The notes beneath the pieces are model-generated. The model saw nothing but the letters and a program-made list of their open reading frames with translations, searched no databases and had not been told where the DNA came from. Positions 8,002-14,015 of a stretch of 26,995 nucleotides of DNA are shown here, one piece after another. Both the position numbers and the translations under genes were made by a program. Every line of letters begins with the position of its first letter. Position 1 is the stretch's first letter. Source of the DNA: a virus; the IMG/VR virus record IMGVR_UViG_3300032291_003084, positions 1 to 26,995 of that record. One strand, written 5' to 3'.

Positions 8002-8466
8002 TTAAAAAGGTTCCTCGTCGTCGAGTGTGTCCGTGCATACAAGGTCCGAGTCATCGGCGTCGTGCTTCTCGTGCCACGCGGCGATCTTGGCATCGGCGTA
8101 CTGGCGGCGCACGTTCTCGGTGCAGGTGATGACACGGATATTGCCGACCTCGTACCCCTTCGAGGGGTCTAGGCGATCAACGTGTAGCTGGTGACGCAGA
8201 CAGCCCTTGCCGTCCATGTACCCCGTCGGCTCGACCACCGACCACCACTCATCGAAGGACAGGATGAACGGGATGCGACGAGCGCGGGCATGGTCACGCT
8301 GGATTCCAAACGCCGCTCGCTCGGGGTTCTTCGCCCGCCACTCGGCTTTGTAGCATCCGCCGCACAGTTGCGTGGAAGTAGGGTGCGTGGCGACGTTGCG
8401 CGGTTTGGCGGTGCAGCGCCAAGCGCGGCAGACACCGGGGCGAAGGGTTTGCTTGAGGCGGATCAT
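8002..8466 (-). CDS. HNH-like endonuclease with zinc-ribbon cysteines
   Basis: This is a 154-aa protein. ATG 8464-8466 overlaps the VRR-NUC stop; longer in-frame versions would be read through that gene. Cys13/Cys18 and CGGC (35-38) could hold one zinc. The segment HVDRLDPSKGYEVGNIRV (about 95-112), followed by NVRRQY, matches the phage HNH pattern of a histidine-aspartate pair, then a KGY...GNIR stretch. Such proteins nick or cut DNA and often act in packaging or as homing enzymes. It lies in the replication cluster directly after the VRR-NUC gene. The C-terminal tail is acidic. The nuclease call is moderate because the third metal ligand is not obvious by eye. Confidence 0.62.
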   Translation of the reverse strand: MIRLKQTLRPGVCRAWRCTAKPRNVATHPTSTQLCGGCYKAEWRAKNPERAAFGIQRDHARARRIPFILSFDEWWSVVEPTGYMDGKGCLRHQLHVDRLDPSKGYEVGNIRVITCTENVRRQYADAKIAAWHEKHDADDSDLVCTDTLDDEEPF

Positions 8467-8786
8467 GCTACGCGCGGGATTGGCTGCTTCACGCTCATCG
8501 CCACCAACCCATCGACGAACTTGCATCCGTCTGCCACGCTGTCGCACCACGCGACGATGCAGCCGAGCGCCTGCTTCTCGTTCAATCGCTCCAACTGCAA
8601 CACGGTTGGCTTGCCACCGGGGCGCTTGATCTCCAGCCAGCCGGTAGCGCCACCCGGTGCGATGATGCAGCGGTCGGCTACGCCGCGCTTGGCTGGAGAT
8701 ACGAACTTCTCGAACAGGCATCCCTTGCTCACTGCGTAAGCCCGGATGCGCTTCTCGATGTCACGTTCTAGGGGGAGGGGGGTCAT
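8463..8786 (-). CDS. VRR-NUC domain nuclease
   Basis: This is a 107-aa protein from ATG 8784-8786; an in-frame TTG at 8822 is the alternative start. It is an almost bare VRR-NUC (PD-(D/E)XK superfamily) domain. ERDIEKRIRAYAVSKGC forms the N-terminal helix, GVADR (35-39) supplies the aspartate, and LEIKRPGG (51-58) gives the E-x-K pair, followed by the conserved Gln64 region. Such phage proteins are structure-specific nucleases usually placed between the polymerase and SNF2 helicase genes, as here. The start lacks a Shine-Dalgarno. A 15-bp inverted repeat lies 21 bp upstream in the short gap after the polymerase gene. Confidence 0.88.
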   Translation of the reverse strand: MTPLPLERDIEKRIRAYAVSKGCLFEKFVSPAKRGVADRCIIAPGGATGWLEIKRPGGKPTVLQLERLNEKQALGCIVAWCDSVADGCKFVDGLVAMSVKQPIPRVA

Positions 8787-8807
8787 GGTGAGGCACCCTA
8801 CCCGCCA

Positions 8808-8822
8808 TTGACTATACGTCAA
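8808..8822 (-). promoter_or_regulatory. 15-bp inverted-repeat element, site 2 (perfect arms)
   Basis: The minus strand reads TTGAC-GTATA-GTCAA. The two 5-bp arms are perfectly complementary, which makes this the clearest symmetric member beside sites 6 and 7. TTGACG could serve as -35, but the position 17 bp later (AGGGTG) is a poor -10. The VRR-NUC ATG begins 21 bp downstream. Confidence 0.45.
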
Positions 8823-8825
8823 CCC

Positions 8826-10871
8826 CTATTTGCGATAATATGGAACCACCTCACCACTGGTGCCGAGCGGCAGGCCGTCCGCCCACGCGGGCGCGGACTC
8901 AAGGCAACGCTGGAAGTCCTCGATGCTCTGAGTCTCCACGTTGTCCCATGCGGCCATCGCTTCGTCGTGAATGAGTGAGTAGATGCGGTAGCCCTTGCGT
9001 GCGGCGACGAGGGTGCCGTTCGCCATGAGGTCGAAGGCGACAGCCTGTGTGATGTTCTCGACGATCTTGCCACCGTAGAGCGTTGCCCGTCCCCACACTG
9101 CCGACCTCGCGCCACCGGCTGTCGAGCCGGGGCCGAAGTGGGTGATCTGAAAGCGGTAGCCTTTGCGGCCATCGTCGGACACCTGCGCCATGCGTTCGGT
9201 TTCCTGCTCCGGTGTCTCGTCCTTCGGCTTCGGGATGCGAACCCACTCCATGCGCGGATCGCGGTAGCACAGGCAACGACCACTGGGCAGGCGGATGAAG
9301 AGGTAGGGGGCACCTGCTGCGGCGAATACCCCGATCTTGATGAGGCGTGCGTCGAACCACATGCCGGGCTGCTCGATAGCCTGCTTCGCGGCGTTGTCAC
9401 ACGCACGCCAGAATGCCGTGATAGCGGGGTTGGCAGCACGCCACGCTTTGACCAGTCCGGGGAGTTCCTCTTTCGTGAGGCCCATGTCGAGAGCGCCCAT
9501 CTTTTCGAGGGCACCCACGCCGCCTTGGTATCCGAGTGCCAATTCTGCGACTTTCGATTTCTGACGGATCGCTTTCGTCACCTGCTCCATCGTGAGACCG
9601 AACATCTGACATGCGGACGCCTCGTAGATTTTGCCGTGAGTGCGGAACACCTCAATCCGCCACTCCTCACCCGCCAGCCATGCAATCACTCGCGCTTCGA
9701 TGGCAGAGTAGTCAGCCGATAACATTGGACCCTGAGCATCGTGGATGAAGTGACGGATGCAGGAAGCGATTATGCTATACACCGAGCGGTCATACCACGT
9801 CTCAAGCATGCCCTTCGCCCAGCCTGCCCGGATGTGGGCGTAGGCCTGCTCTGTCTCCTCGAACTCGGGGCGCTTGAAGTTCTGAGGCTGGTGCAGACGC
9901 CCGCTCCACCGGAAAGTTGCCTGAGCACCGCCGAACTGCAACGACCCCCGGATGAAGTTGTCATCGGGACCGGCGCATTCGATCATGGTATCCACCTTCT
10001 TCACTGCCGCGAAGCCGAGCTTCTGGAGCAGCTCAATGGCTCGCCCCGTCGCAGTCGCCGGGTCGGCCTGCAACGCTTCGAGCGTGTCAGCTTGGAGGTT
10101 GTCGAGGAGCAGGCCGTTGCTGGCGAACCACGCTCGGAGCGCGGCGTTCTGCGTCGGGTTGAGGCCGGTCAGTTGCCGGAACTCCTCGAACGCCGGACCC
10201 TTCTCCGCTTCGATGAGTGCTTGTGCTTTGTGCAAAGCATCGAGGTTCACGGGCATGCCGCGACCGTTGATGTTGATGTCCTCGTGAAAGATGTCGAGCA
10301 ACCAGCCCTTCAACTCGAAGTGCTTCAACGCTTCGGCGATGTCGCACTCGGTCATCACATCCTGTCGGCAGTATTCGAGGAACTGGCGGAACTGCTCGGG
10401 GTATTCGCTGGGATCGTTGAACCCGCCGTCCTTGCGTGGGATCGAGAACAGCTTGATGAGCGCCGATCCTCCTTTGTCCTTCTGGTTGGTAAGCCGTAAC
10501 GCCTCCGCCGCTTTCTCCAGCGACGGGGGTATGTTCGCCCTCCTCGCCATCGTGGCGGTGCAGCGCCAGCGTGTGCGCTCAACGGCGGGGAAACCCATGC
10601 GCGTGAGAACGTGCTCGGTCATGGGCACCTCGAAGCCGGTGGCGTTGTGGGCGTAAACGGGACCGTCGTCGGCCAGCATCTCGCGCAGCAGTTGCTCCGC
10701 GCCGGGGTCGCCGAACCCTTCGATGGGTGACCATACGAGCACAGGCTCACTGTTGCGCCGAACAGCGGCACACAGAATCTCGGTGCTCGGATGCCGTGCG
10801 TAGTGCCAGCCGCCGACGACGGTCAGGTCGGCGAGGCTTCTCGTTTCGAGGTCCAAATGATAGCTATGCAT
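8826..10871 (-). CDS. DNA polymerase I-like (family A) with 3'-5' exonuclease
   Basis: This is a 681-aa protein from ATG 10869-10871, after a GGGGGT Shine-Dalgarno-like run; a GTG three codons upstream is less likely. The proofreading exonuclease shows HLDLETRS (about 5-12), YAHNATGFEV (about 73-82) and YCRQD (about 167-171). The polymerase domain shows SGRLHQPQNF (about 323-332), motif A SADYSAIEARV (about 385-395), motif B RQKSKVAELALGYQGG (about 436-451) and motif C LIHDEA (about 633-638). It copies the phage genome. It is typical of phage polymerases found with DUF2800, DUF2815 and VRR-NUC genes, and all three are present here. The two catalytic aspartates (motifs A and C) and the O-helix lysine are in place, so it should be active. 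Confidence 0.95.
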   Translation of the reverse strand: MHSYHLDLETRSLADLTVVGGWHYARHPSTEILCAAVRRNSEPVLVWSPIEGFGDPGAEQLLREMLADDGPVYAHNATGFEVPMTEHVLTRMGFPAVERTRWRCTATMARRANIPPSLEKAAEALRLTNQKDKGGSALIKLFSIPRKDGGFNDPSEYPEQFRQFLEYCRQDVMTECDIAEALKHFELKGWLLDIFHEDININGRGMPVNLDALHKAQALIEAEKGPAFEEFRQLTGLNPTQNAALRAWFASNGLLLDNLQADTLEALQADPATATGRAIELLQKLGFAAVKKVDTMIECAGPDDNFIRGSLQFGGAQATFRWSGRLHQPQNFKRPEFEETEQAYAHIRAGWAKGMLETWYDRSVYSIIASCIRHFIHDAQGPMLSADYSAIEARVIAWLAGEEWRIEVFRTHGKIYEASACQMFGLTMEQVTKAIRQKSKVAELALGYQGGVGALEKMGALDMGLTKEELPGLVKAWRAANPAITAFWRACDNAAKQAIEQPGMWFDARLIKIGVFAAAGAPYLFIRLPSGRCLCYRDPRMEWVRIPKPKDETPEQETERMAQVSDDGRKGYRFQITHFGPGSTAGGARSAVWGRATLYGGKIVENITQAVAFDLMANGTLVAARKGYRIYSLIHDEAMAAWDNVETQSIEDFQRCLESAPAWADGLPLGTSGEVVPYYRK

Positions 10872-10873
10872 GG

Positions 10874-11116
10874 TCAGCACCCCCAGCGTTTCCGTGCTGC
10901 CTTGCCACGCTCGCCCTTCCAGTTGGAGCTGCGGGCGCAGAAGGATTTCTTGCGTCCTTCGTCCTCTTTGGTCTTCGGGTTGGGGGCAGGAGGCTTGAGG
11001 TTACTCCCGGTGGCGGCATTATATTTCGCTCGGCCCTTCGCGGTTAAGCCTGCCCCTTTGGACACGGGCAGCTTCTCGCCTCGACCGACTGACAGATTGG
11101 GTGCTTTCTTCGACAT
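10874..11116 (-). CDS. Small basic phage protein (GLTAKGRAKYN / RKKSFCARS family)
   Basis: This is an 80-aa, very basic protein. It carries KGAGLTAKGRAKYNAATGSN (about 20-39), a proline/lysine linker PAPNPKTKEDEG and RKKSFCARS. This combination is widespread in small proteins of unrelated phages (I recall it as DUF6321; that name is from memory). The charge suggests nucleic acid binding. It lies 2 bp upstream of the polymerase gene and downstream of a strong terminator, so it probably opens a new transcription unit. The ATG has no Shine-Dalgarno and is preceded by CACCACACACTACC. Confidence 0.8.
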   Translation of the reverse strand: MSKKAPNLSVGRGEKLPVSKGAGLTAKGRAKYNAATGSNLKPPAPNPKTKEDEGRKKSFCARSSNWKGERGKAARKRWGC

Positions 11117-11168
11117 GGTAGTGTGTGGTGGGTGAAAGGTTTGCCAGCGCCAAGGATACCACGCAGGC

Positions 11169-11183
11169 TGGCGGCTACGTCAA
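11169..11183 (-). promoter_or_regulatory. 15-bp inverted-repeat element, site 3 (imperfect)
   Basis: The minus strand reads TTGAC-GTAGC-CGCCA, with one mismatch to the half-site. TTGACG could be a -35 box, with GGTATC at 17 bp or TATCCT at 19 bp as -10. It lies between the terminator of the SSB gene and the start of the small basic gene, where a promoter is needed for that gene and the polymerase. Confidence 0.4.
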
Positions 11184-11234
11184 AAACAGGAAGAACCTAA
11201 AGCCTGTGGCACGACTCTCTTGGCTTATCGAAAG

Positions 11235-11273
11235 GGAAAATAAAAAGGCGACGCCCCGCGAAGGGCGTCACCG
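11235..11273 (-). terminator. Rho-independent terminator after the SSB gene
   Basis: Read on the minus strand, GACGCCC (11263-11269) pairs perfectly with GGGCGTC (11250-11256) across a 6-base loop TTCGCG. Two more G-C pairs extend the stem past one mismatch. It is followed at once by TTTTTATTTT. It stands about 10 bp after the stop of the SSB gene and should end the upstream minus-strand transcript. Confidence 0.88.
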
Positions 11274-11282
11274 TAGTTTGCA

Positions 11283-11885
11283 TCAGACCTCCTCGGCGGG
11301 GGCGTCCATGATCTCCATGGCGGCAGCAGCGGTGTCGGTGCCTCCGCCAGAGAGTTTCTCGCCGTCTCCGGTCTTGATGATGGCAGCCAGCTCGCAGTTG
11401 ACCTTCTGACCGTGGACGTTGTCCTGTGCCCAGAACTTCACGACCACGTTGCCCATCGCGCCGGAGTAAGGGTACACGTCGGGGTTGGCCGTGATGCTGA
11501 GTTCCGTCTGCCCGCCGTTGACGGAGGGGTGACGGACAGCAGGGGGACCATCGGCGGGTTTGCGGGAGGCGTTGAAGAACAGCACGCCGGGGCCGAAGCC
11601 CTCTTTGCTGCGATGTTTGAGTTCCGTCTTGTCGTCGGTGTCTCGAATGCACATCGTGGGGAACACGGTCTTGTTGAACTTCTCACCCCACTTGGCCTGC
11701 GCGACCTCGTTGGCGGCAGCCATGAGAGCGGCGACCTGCGGGTGGTTCTTCGGGATGACGGGAGTAATGGAGTACTTGGCCTTGTCGGCGGGGTCTCCTT
11801 GCTTGGCCCACGCCTTATCGACGTGGACGTAGGTGAGTTTGACGTTGCGAAGGGCAATCTGCCCCGGTGTTTTGGATGTGCTCAT
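11283..11885 (-). CDS. ssb: DUF2815-like phage ssDNA-binding protein
   Basis: This is a 200-aa protein. The pattern KYSITPVIPKNHPQVAALMA near the N-terminus fits the DUF2815 (gp2.5-like, OB-fold) family. So do a central VFPTMCIRDTDD and a C-terminal NVVVKFWAQDN...CELAAIIKTGDGEKLSGG. The last residues are acidic (MDAPAEEV), as in many single-strand binding proteins that use the tail to recruit partners. It would coat single-stranded DNA during replication and recombination. It follows the Cas4-like nuclease gene and ends at a strong terminator. A TTGACA / TAGAAG promoter at 11925-11953 overlaps the end of the nuclease gene, so it can be expressed separately at high level. Confidence 0.88.
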   Translation of the reverse strand: MSTSKTPGQIALRNVKLTYVHVDKAWAKQGDPADKAKYSITPVIPKNHPQVAALMAAANEVAQAKWGEKFNKTVFPTMCIRDTDDKTELKHRSKEGFGPGVLFFNASRKPADGPPAVRHPSVNGGQTELSITANPDVYPYSGAMGNVVVKFWAQDNVHGQKVNCELAAIIKTGDGEKLSGGGTDTAAAAMEIMDAPAEEV

Positions 11886-11924
11886 GGGTGTATCGTGTTT
11901 TGGTTAGTGCCTCGTGGCGTTGTG

Positions 11925-11953
11925 CTTCTAAGGCAAAGTGTTTCAGGTGTCAA
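11925..11953 (-). promoter_or_regulatory. Candidate promoter for the SSB gene
   Basis: On the minus strand TTGACA (11948-11953) is separated by 17 bp from TAGAAG (11925-11930). The predicted leader is about 33 bases and ends in the C/A-rich run ACACGATACACCC before the ATG. The -35 half-site TTGAC is shared with the dispersed inverted repeat, but the second half is missing. Confidence 0.5.
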
Positions 11954-13160
11954 GAATCATTGCGACGGCGTCATCACTGACCGCATACTCGGGTCGTGGG
12001 TCGCTCTCCGGCACCACGATTGGCGAGCCGGGCGGTTTGGTGATGAGCTTGAACAGGGCAACGGCGTTGTCGCTGGTGCGGTCAGAGAACATCTTCTCCG
12101 CTTGCGCAGGAGTGGCGATCTCCTCGCTGTAGATTTCCTCTCGTGGGACGCCGAGGGCCATAAGCAGTTCGCCCGCCCGCAGGGGGTCGGCCCACTTGCG
12201 ATGAGCGCCCTTGGACAGGACCACCTTGCGGCCCGGAACCTTGGTGCCGCTGTTGACGAGTCCATCGACGTGCTTCTGCATGGCGTCGATCCAGTCGGTG
12301 ACGATGTCGCGGTTGTTGACGATCCACACCATGCGTTCGAGGGAAACCACGGGTTTCGGCTCATCGGCGGTGCCGAACAGCAGGTCTTCGAGTTCGGGGA
12401 TGAGTGCGTTCTTGTAGGCGTGGCGGGCGGAGCAGATGCCAGCAGCCGGGCAGAACTTGCACGTCGCATCGGACGGCGCGAAGCGCAGAGCGGAACCGGG
12501 TGGCGGCTCGGCCTTGTCCCAGCCAACCGGCCACGCTGGCTCCGAGAGGATGAGCCTCGCCTTCGGGGTGATGGTGTCCTCAGTGAACTCCACCAGCTCG
12601 CGGTAGGTGATGGACCACGGCTGCGGATCGCCGGGCAGGCGGGGCTGGAAGATCGTCATCGTGACGGGCGTCTCGGGTGGCAAGGTGTCCCAGTCGAGCG
12701 AGTCCTCGATGATGCTGCGGGCGTAGCTTGCCATCTGGCGGTTGCCCTCGGAGGCCACCTCGCCGAAGCCGTACTTGTAGTCGGTGACGAACACACCTTC
12801 GGAGGTGTGAGCGAAGAAGTCCACGGTGCCACGCTGTGCGGGGTAGTAGAACAACCGGACGCGGTGCTCAATGCCCCACGCAATCGGGCTTTGGCCACGC
12901 TGCGCCAGAACGAAGTTGGCGTAGGCGCGTCCATGGCGGATCATCTCGGGGGTGGCGTAGGCCGGAGCAGGCTCTTCGCGCACCATGTTCTCGCATACCG
13001 TGTGGGCCTTGGTCCCTTCGATGGATGCAGAGGATGAGGTGTCCTTGGGCAGCCGGTGGGCGTTGGCCTCCTTGAAGGCAACAGACGCCGTGCATTCCGT
13101 CCACTGGTAGGCGTGCGACGGAGAGAGGCGGGAGTGGGTTGGTGCGGTGTCGGGTGTCAT
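11943..13160 (-). CDS. DUF2800 / Cas4-like Fe-S PD-(D/E)XK nuclease
   Basis: This is a 405-aa protein. Nuclease residues are visible as EGTKAH (48-53), RGTVDFF (110-116, D114), VTDYKYG (125-131, D127 and K129) and NRQMASYA (140-147). Four cysteines, C23 together with C234, C237 and C243 in CKFCPAAGIC, match the split 4Fe-4S cluster of Cas4 and AddB-type nucleases. These enzymes resect DNA ends; in phages the DUF2800 gene is regularly next to DUF2815 and family A polymerase, as here. The C-terminal third is a family-specific extension. The ATG lacks a Shine-Dalgarno; a hairpin lies just upstream. Confidence 0.9.
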   Translation of the reverse strand: MTPDTAPTHSRLSPSHAYQWTECTASVAFKEANAHRLPKDTSSSASIEGTKAHTVCENMVREEPAPAYATPEMIRHGRAYANFVLAQRGQSPIAWGIEHRVRLFYYPAQRGTVDFFAHTSEGVFVTDYKYGFGEVASEGNRQMASYARSIIEDSLDWDTLPPETPVTMTIFQPRLPGDPQPWSITYRELVEFTEDTITPKARLILSEPAWPVGWDKAEPPPGSALRFAPSDATCKFCPAAGICSARHAYKNALIPELEDLLFGTADEPKPVVSLERMVWIVNNRDIVTDWIDAMQKHVDGLVNSGTKVPGRKVVLSKGAHRKWADPLRAGELLMALGVPREEIYSEEIATPAQAEKMFSDRTSDNAVALFKLITKPPGSPIVVPESDPRPEYAVSDDAVAMILDT

Positions 13161-13179
13161 GGGAGTCGGGGAAAGAGAT

Positions 13180-13211
13180 GGGCGTGCGACCGCGTTTCCG
13201 ACCGCACGCCC
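13180..13211 (-). other. Intergenic hairpin before the DUF2800 gene
   Basis: GGGCGTGCG (13180-13188) and CGCACGCCC (13203-13211) form a perfect 9-bp GC-rich stem with a 14-base loop. On the minus strand it is followed by ATCTCTTTCCCC, which lacks a real U-tract. It may be a weak terminator, an mRNA stabiliser or a translation control element. It sits in the 56-bp gap between two genes, ending about 19 bp before the ATG. Confidence 0.5.
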
Positions 13212-13216
13212 AAAGG

Positions 13217-13837
13217 TTACACGAGCGCCCGCTTGATGGCGTCGAGGAGGCGGTCACGGTTGTCACCGACATTGGGGATCTTGGATAGTGGAAGGCCTTT
13301 GCCGGAAGCGAGGGTGCCGTCAGGCTGCAAGAACTCGGAGGAGTCACGCCATGCCTGATAAGCGCGGAGTTTGTCGGGGAACTCTTTGAGCTGGTTGGCG
13401 TGGGTGGCGAGTTCCTCGTCGGTGACGGTGGACTGCGGCGGTGGATTGAACAGAGTGACGGCAGCGGGTGCAGGTGCAGCGGGTGCAGGTGCAGCGGGTG
13501 CAGGTGCAGCGGGTGCTGGGGCAGCGGGTGCAGCGGGTGCAGGTGCAGGTGCAGCAGACTGCTCGATGTTCGTCACAGGCGGCGTGGTGGTCACGACGAC
13601 AGGCTCGGCGGGGGCGGCTTTGCGGATGCGCTTCGCGGGGGTAGCAGGTGCGGGTGCTTCGGCAGCGGGGTGGGCGTGCCGTTGCTCCCAAGCGAAAGCC
13701 TCGTCCCCTTTCTGGGTGGCTGGTGTAGTATCGTAGCCAGTGACGGCGGGGTCCGTAGAGAGGATCGCAGTGCATTCGTCGGCGACGGCCTGTGAAGCTG
13801 CGCGGATGAGTCGGAGGGTGGTGTTGTCGAGTTTCAT
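13217..13837 (-). CDS. Protein with Ala/Pro repeat linker, unknown function
   Basis: This is a 206-aa protein with three parts. An N-terminal helical segment begins MKLDNTTLRLIRAASQAVAD. A low-complexity middle (about 58-125) is dominated by Ala and Pro, with repeated APAAP units encoded by 15-bp DNA repeats. A compact C-terminal part carries ELATHANQLKEFPDKLRAYQ and ends in DNRDRLLDAIKRALV. The linker should be extended and flexible, tethering two small domains, as in some DNA-associated proteins with AP-rich spacers. No family was recognised. Location between primase-helicase and nuclease genes suggests a replication role, which is inference. The spacer upstream of the ATG is almost purely C and A. 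Confidence 0.75.
   Translation of the reverse strand: MKLDNTTLRLIRAASQAVADECTAILSTDPAVTGYDTTPATQKGDEAFAWEQRHAHPAAEAPAPATPAKRIRKAAPAEPVVVTTTPPVTNIEQSAAPAPAPAAPAAPAPAAPAPAAPAPAAPAPAAVTLFNPPPQSTVTDEELATHANQLKEFPDKLRAYQAWRDSSEFLQPDGTLASGKGLPLSKIPNVGDNRDRLLDAIKRALV
13461..13556. repeat. 15-bp tandem repeat encoding Ala/Pro linker
   Basis: The plus-strand unit GCAGCGGGTGCAGGT occurs three times in a row, then a variant (GCTGGG ending), a 9-bp partial copy and another full copy. Each unit adds five residues (APAAP) in the minus-strand protein. It is likely to vary in length by slippage while keeping frame. Confidence 0.85.
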
Positions 13838-13861
13838 GTTGGTGGGTTGTGGGGGTGAGGG

Positions 13862-13996
13862 TTACGCGGCGTGCTTGACTTTGTGGCGCTTGATGACGTT
13901 TCCGTCCGGCAGGCGAACGATGTAGGTTTTCGGATTCTCTTTGAGAACCTCGACGCTGGTAGGCTCGTCGGAGACGAGGATGGTGATGCGTTTCAT
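13862..13996 (-). CDS. 44-aa hypothetical protein
   Basis: The translation begins MKRITILVSDEPTSVEVLKE and ends KRHKVKHAA before a TAA. It is basic, with a beta-strand-like first half and the phrase TYIVRLPDGNVIKRHK, which suggests a small beta-barrel or strand-turn-strand fold. It starts 19 bp after the primase-helicase stop and ends 24 bp before the Ala/Pro-repeat gene, so it fits the gap well. The leader GGCACCCGCACCT is C/A-rich and lacks a Shine-Dalgarno. No family was recognised. Confidence 0.7.
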   Translation of the reverse strand: MKRITILVSDEPTSVEVLKENPKTYIVRLPDGNVIKRHKVKHAA

Positions 13997-14015
13997 AGGT
14001 GCGGGTGCCAATCGG

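Noticed and set aside
8003-8030. Possible terminator at the end of the HNH-like gene
   Set aside because: There is a T-run around the stop codon, but the stem before it is only about 4 bp.
11412-13037. 541-aa open frame on the plus strand
   Set aside because: It lies antisense to the SSB and DUF2800 genes, which have clear family motifs; long antisense frames are expected in GC-rich coding DNA.
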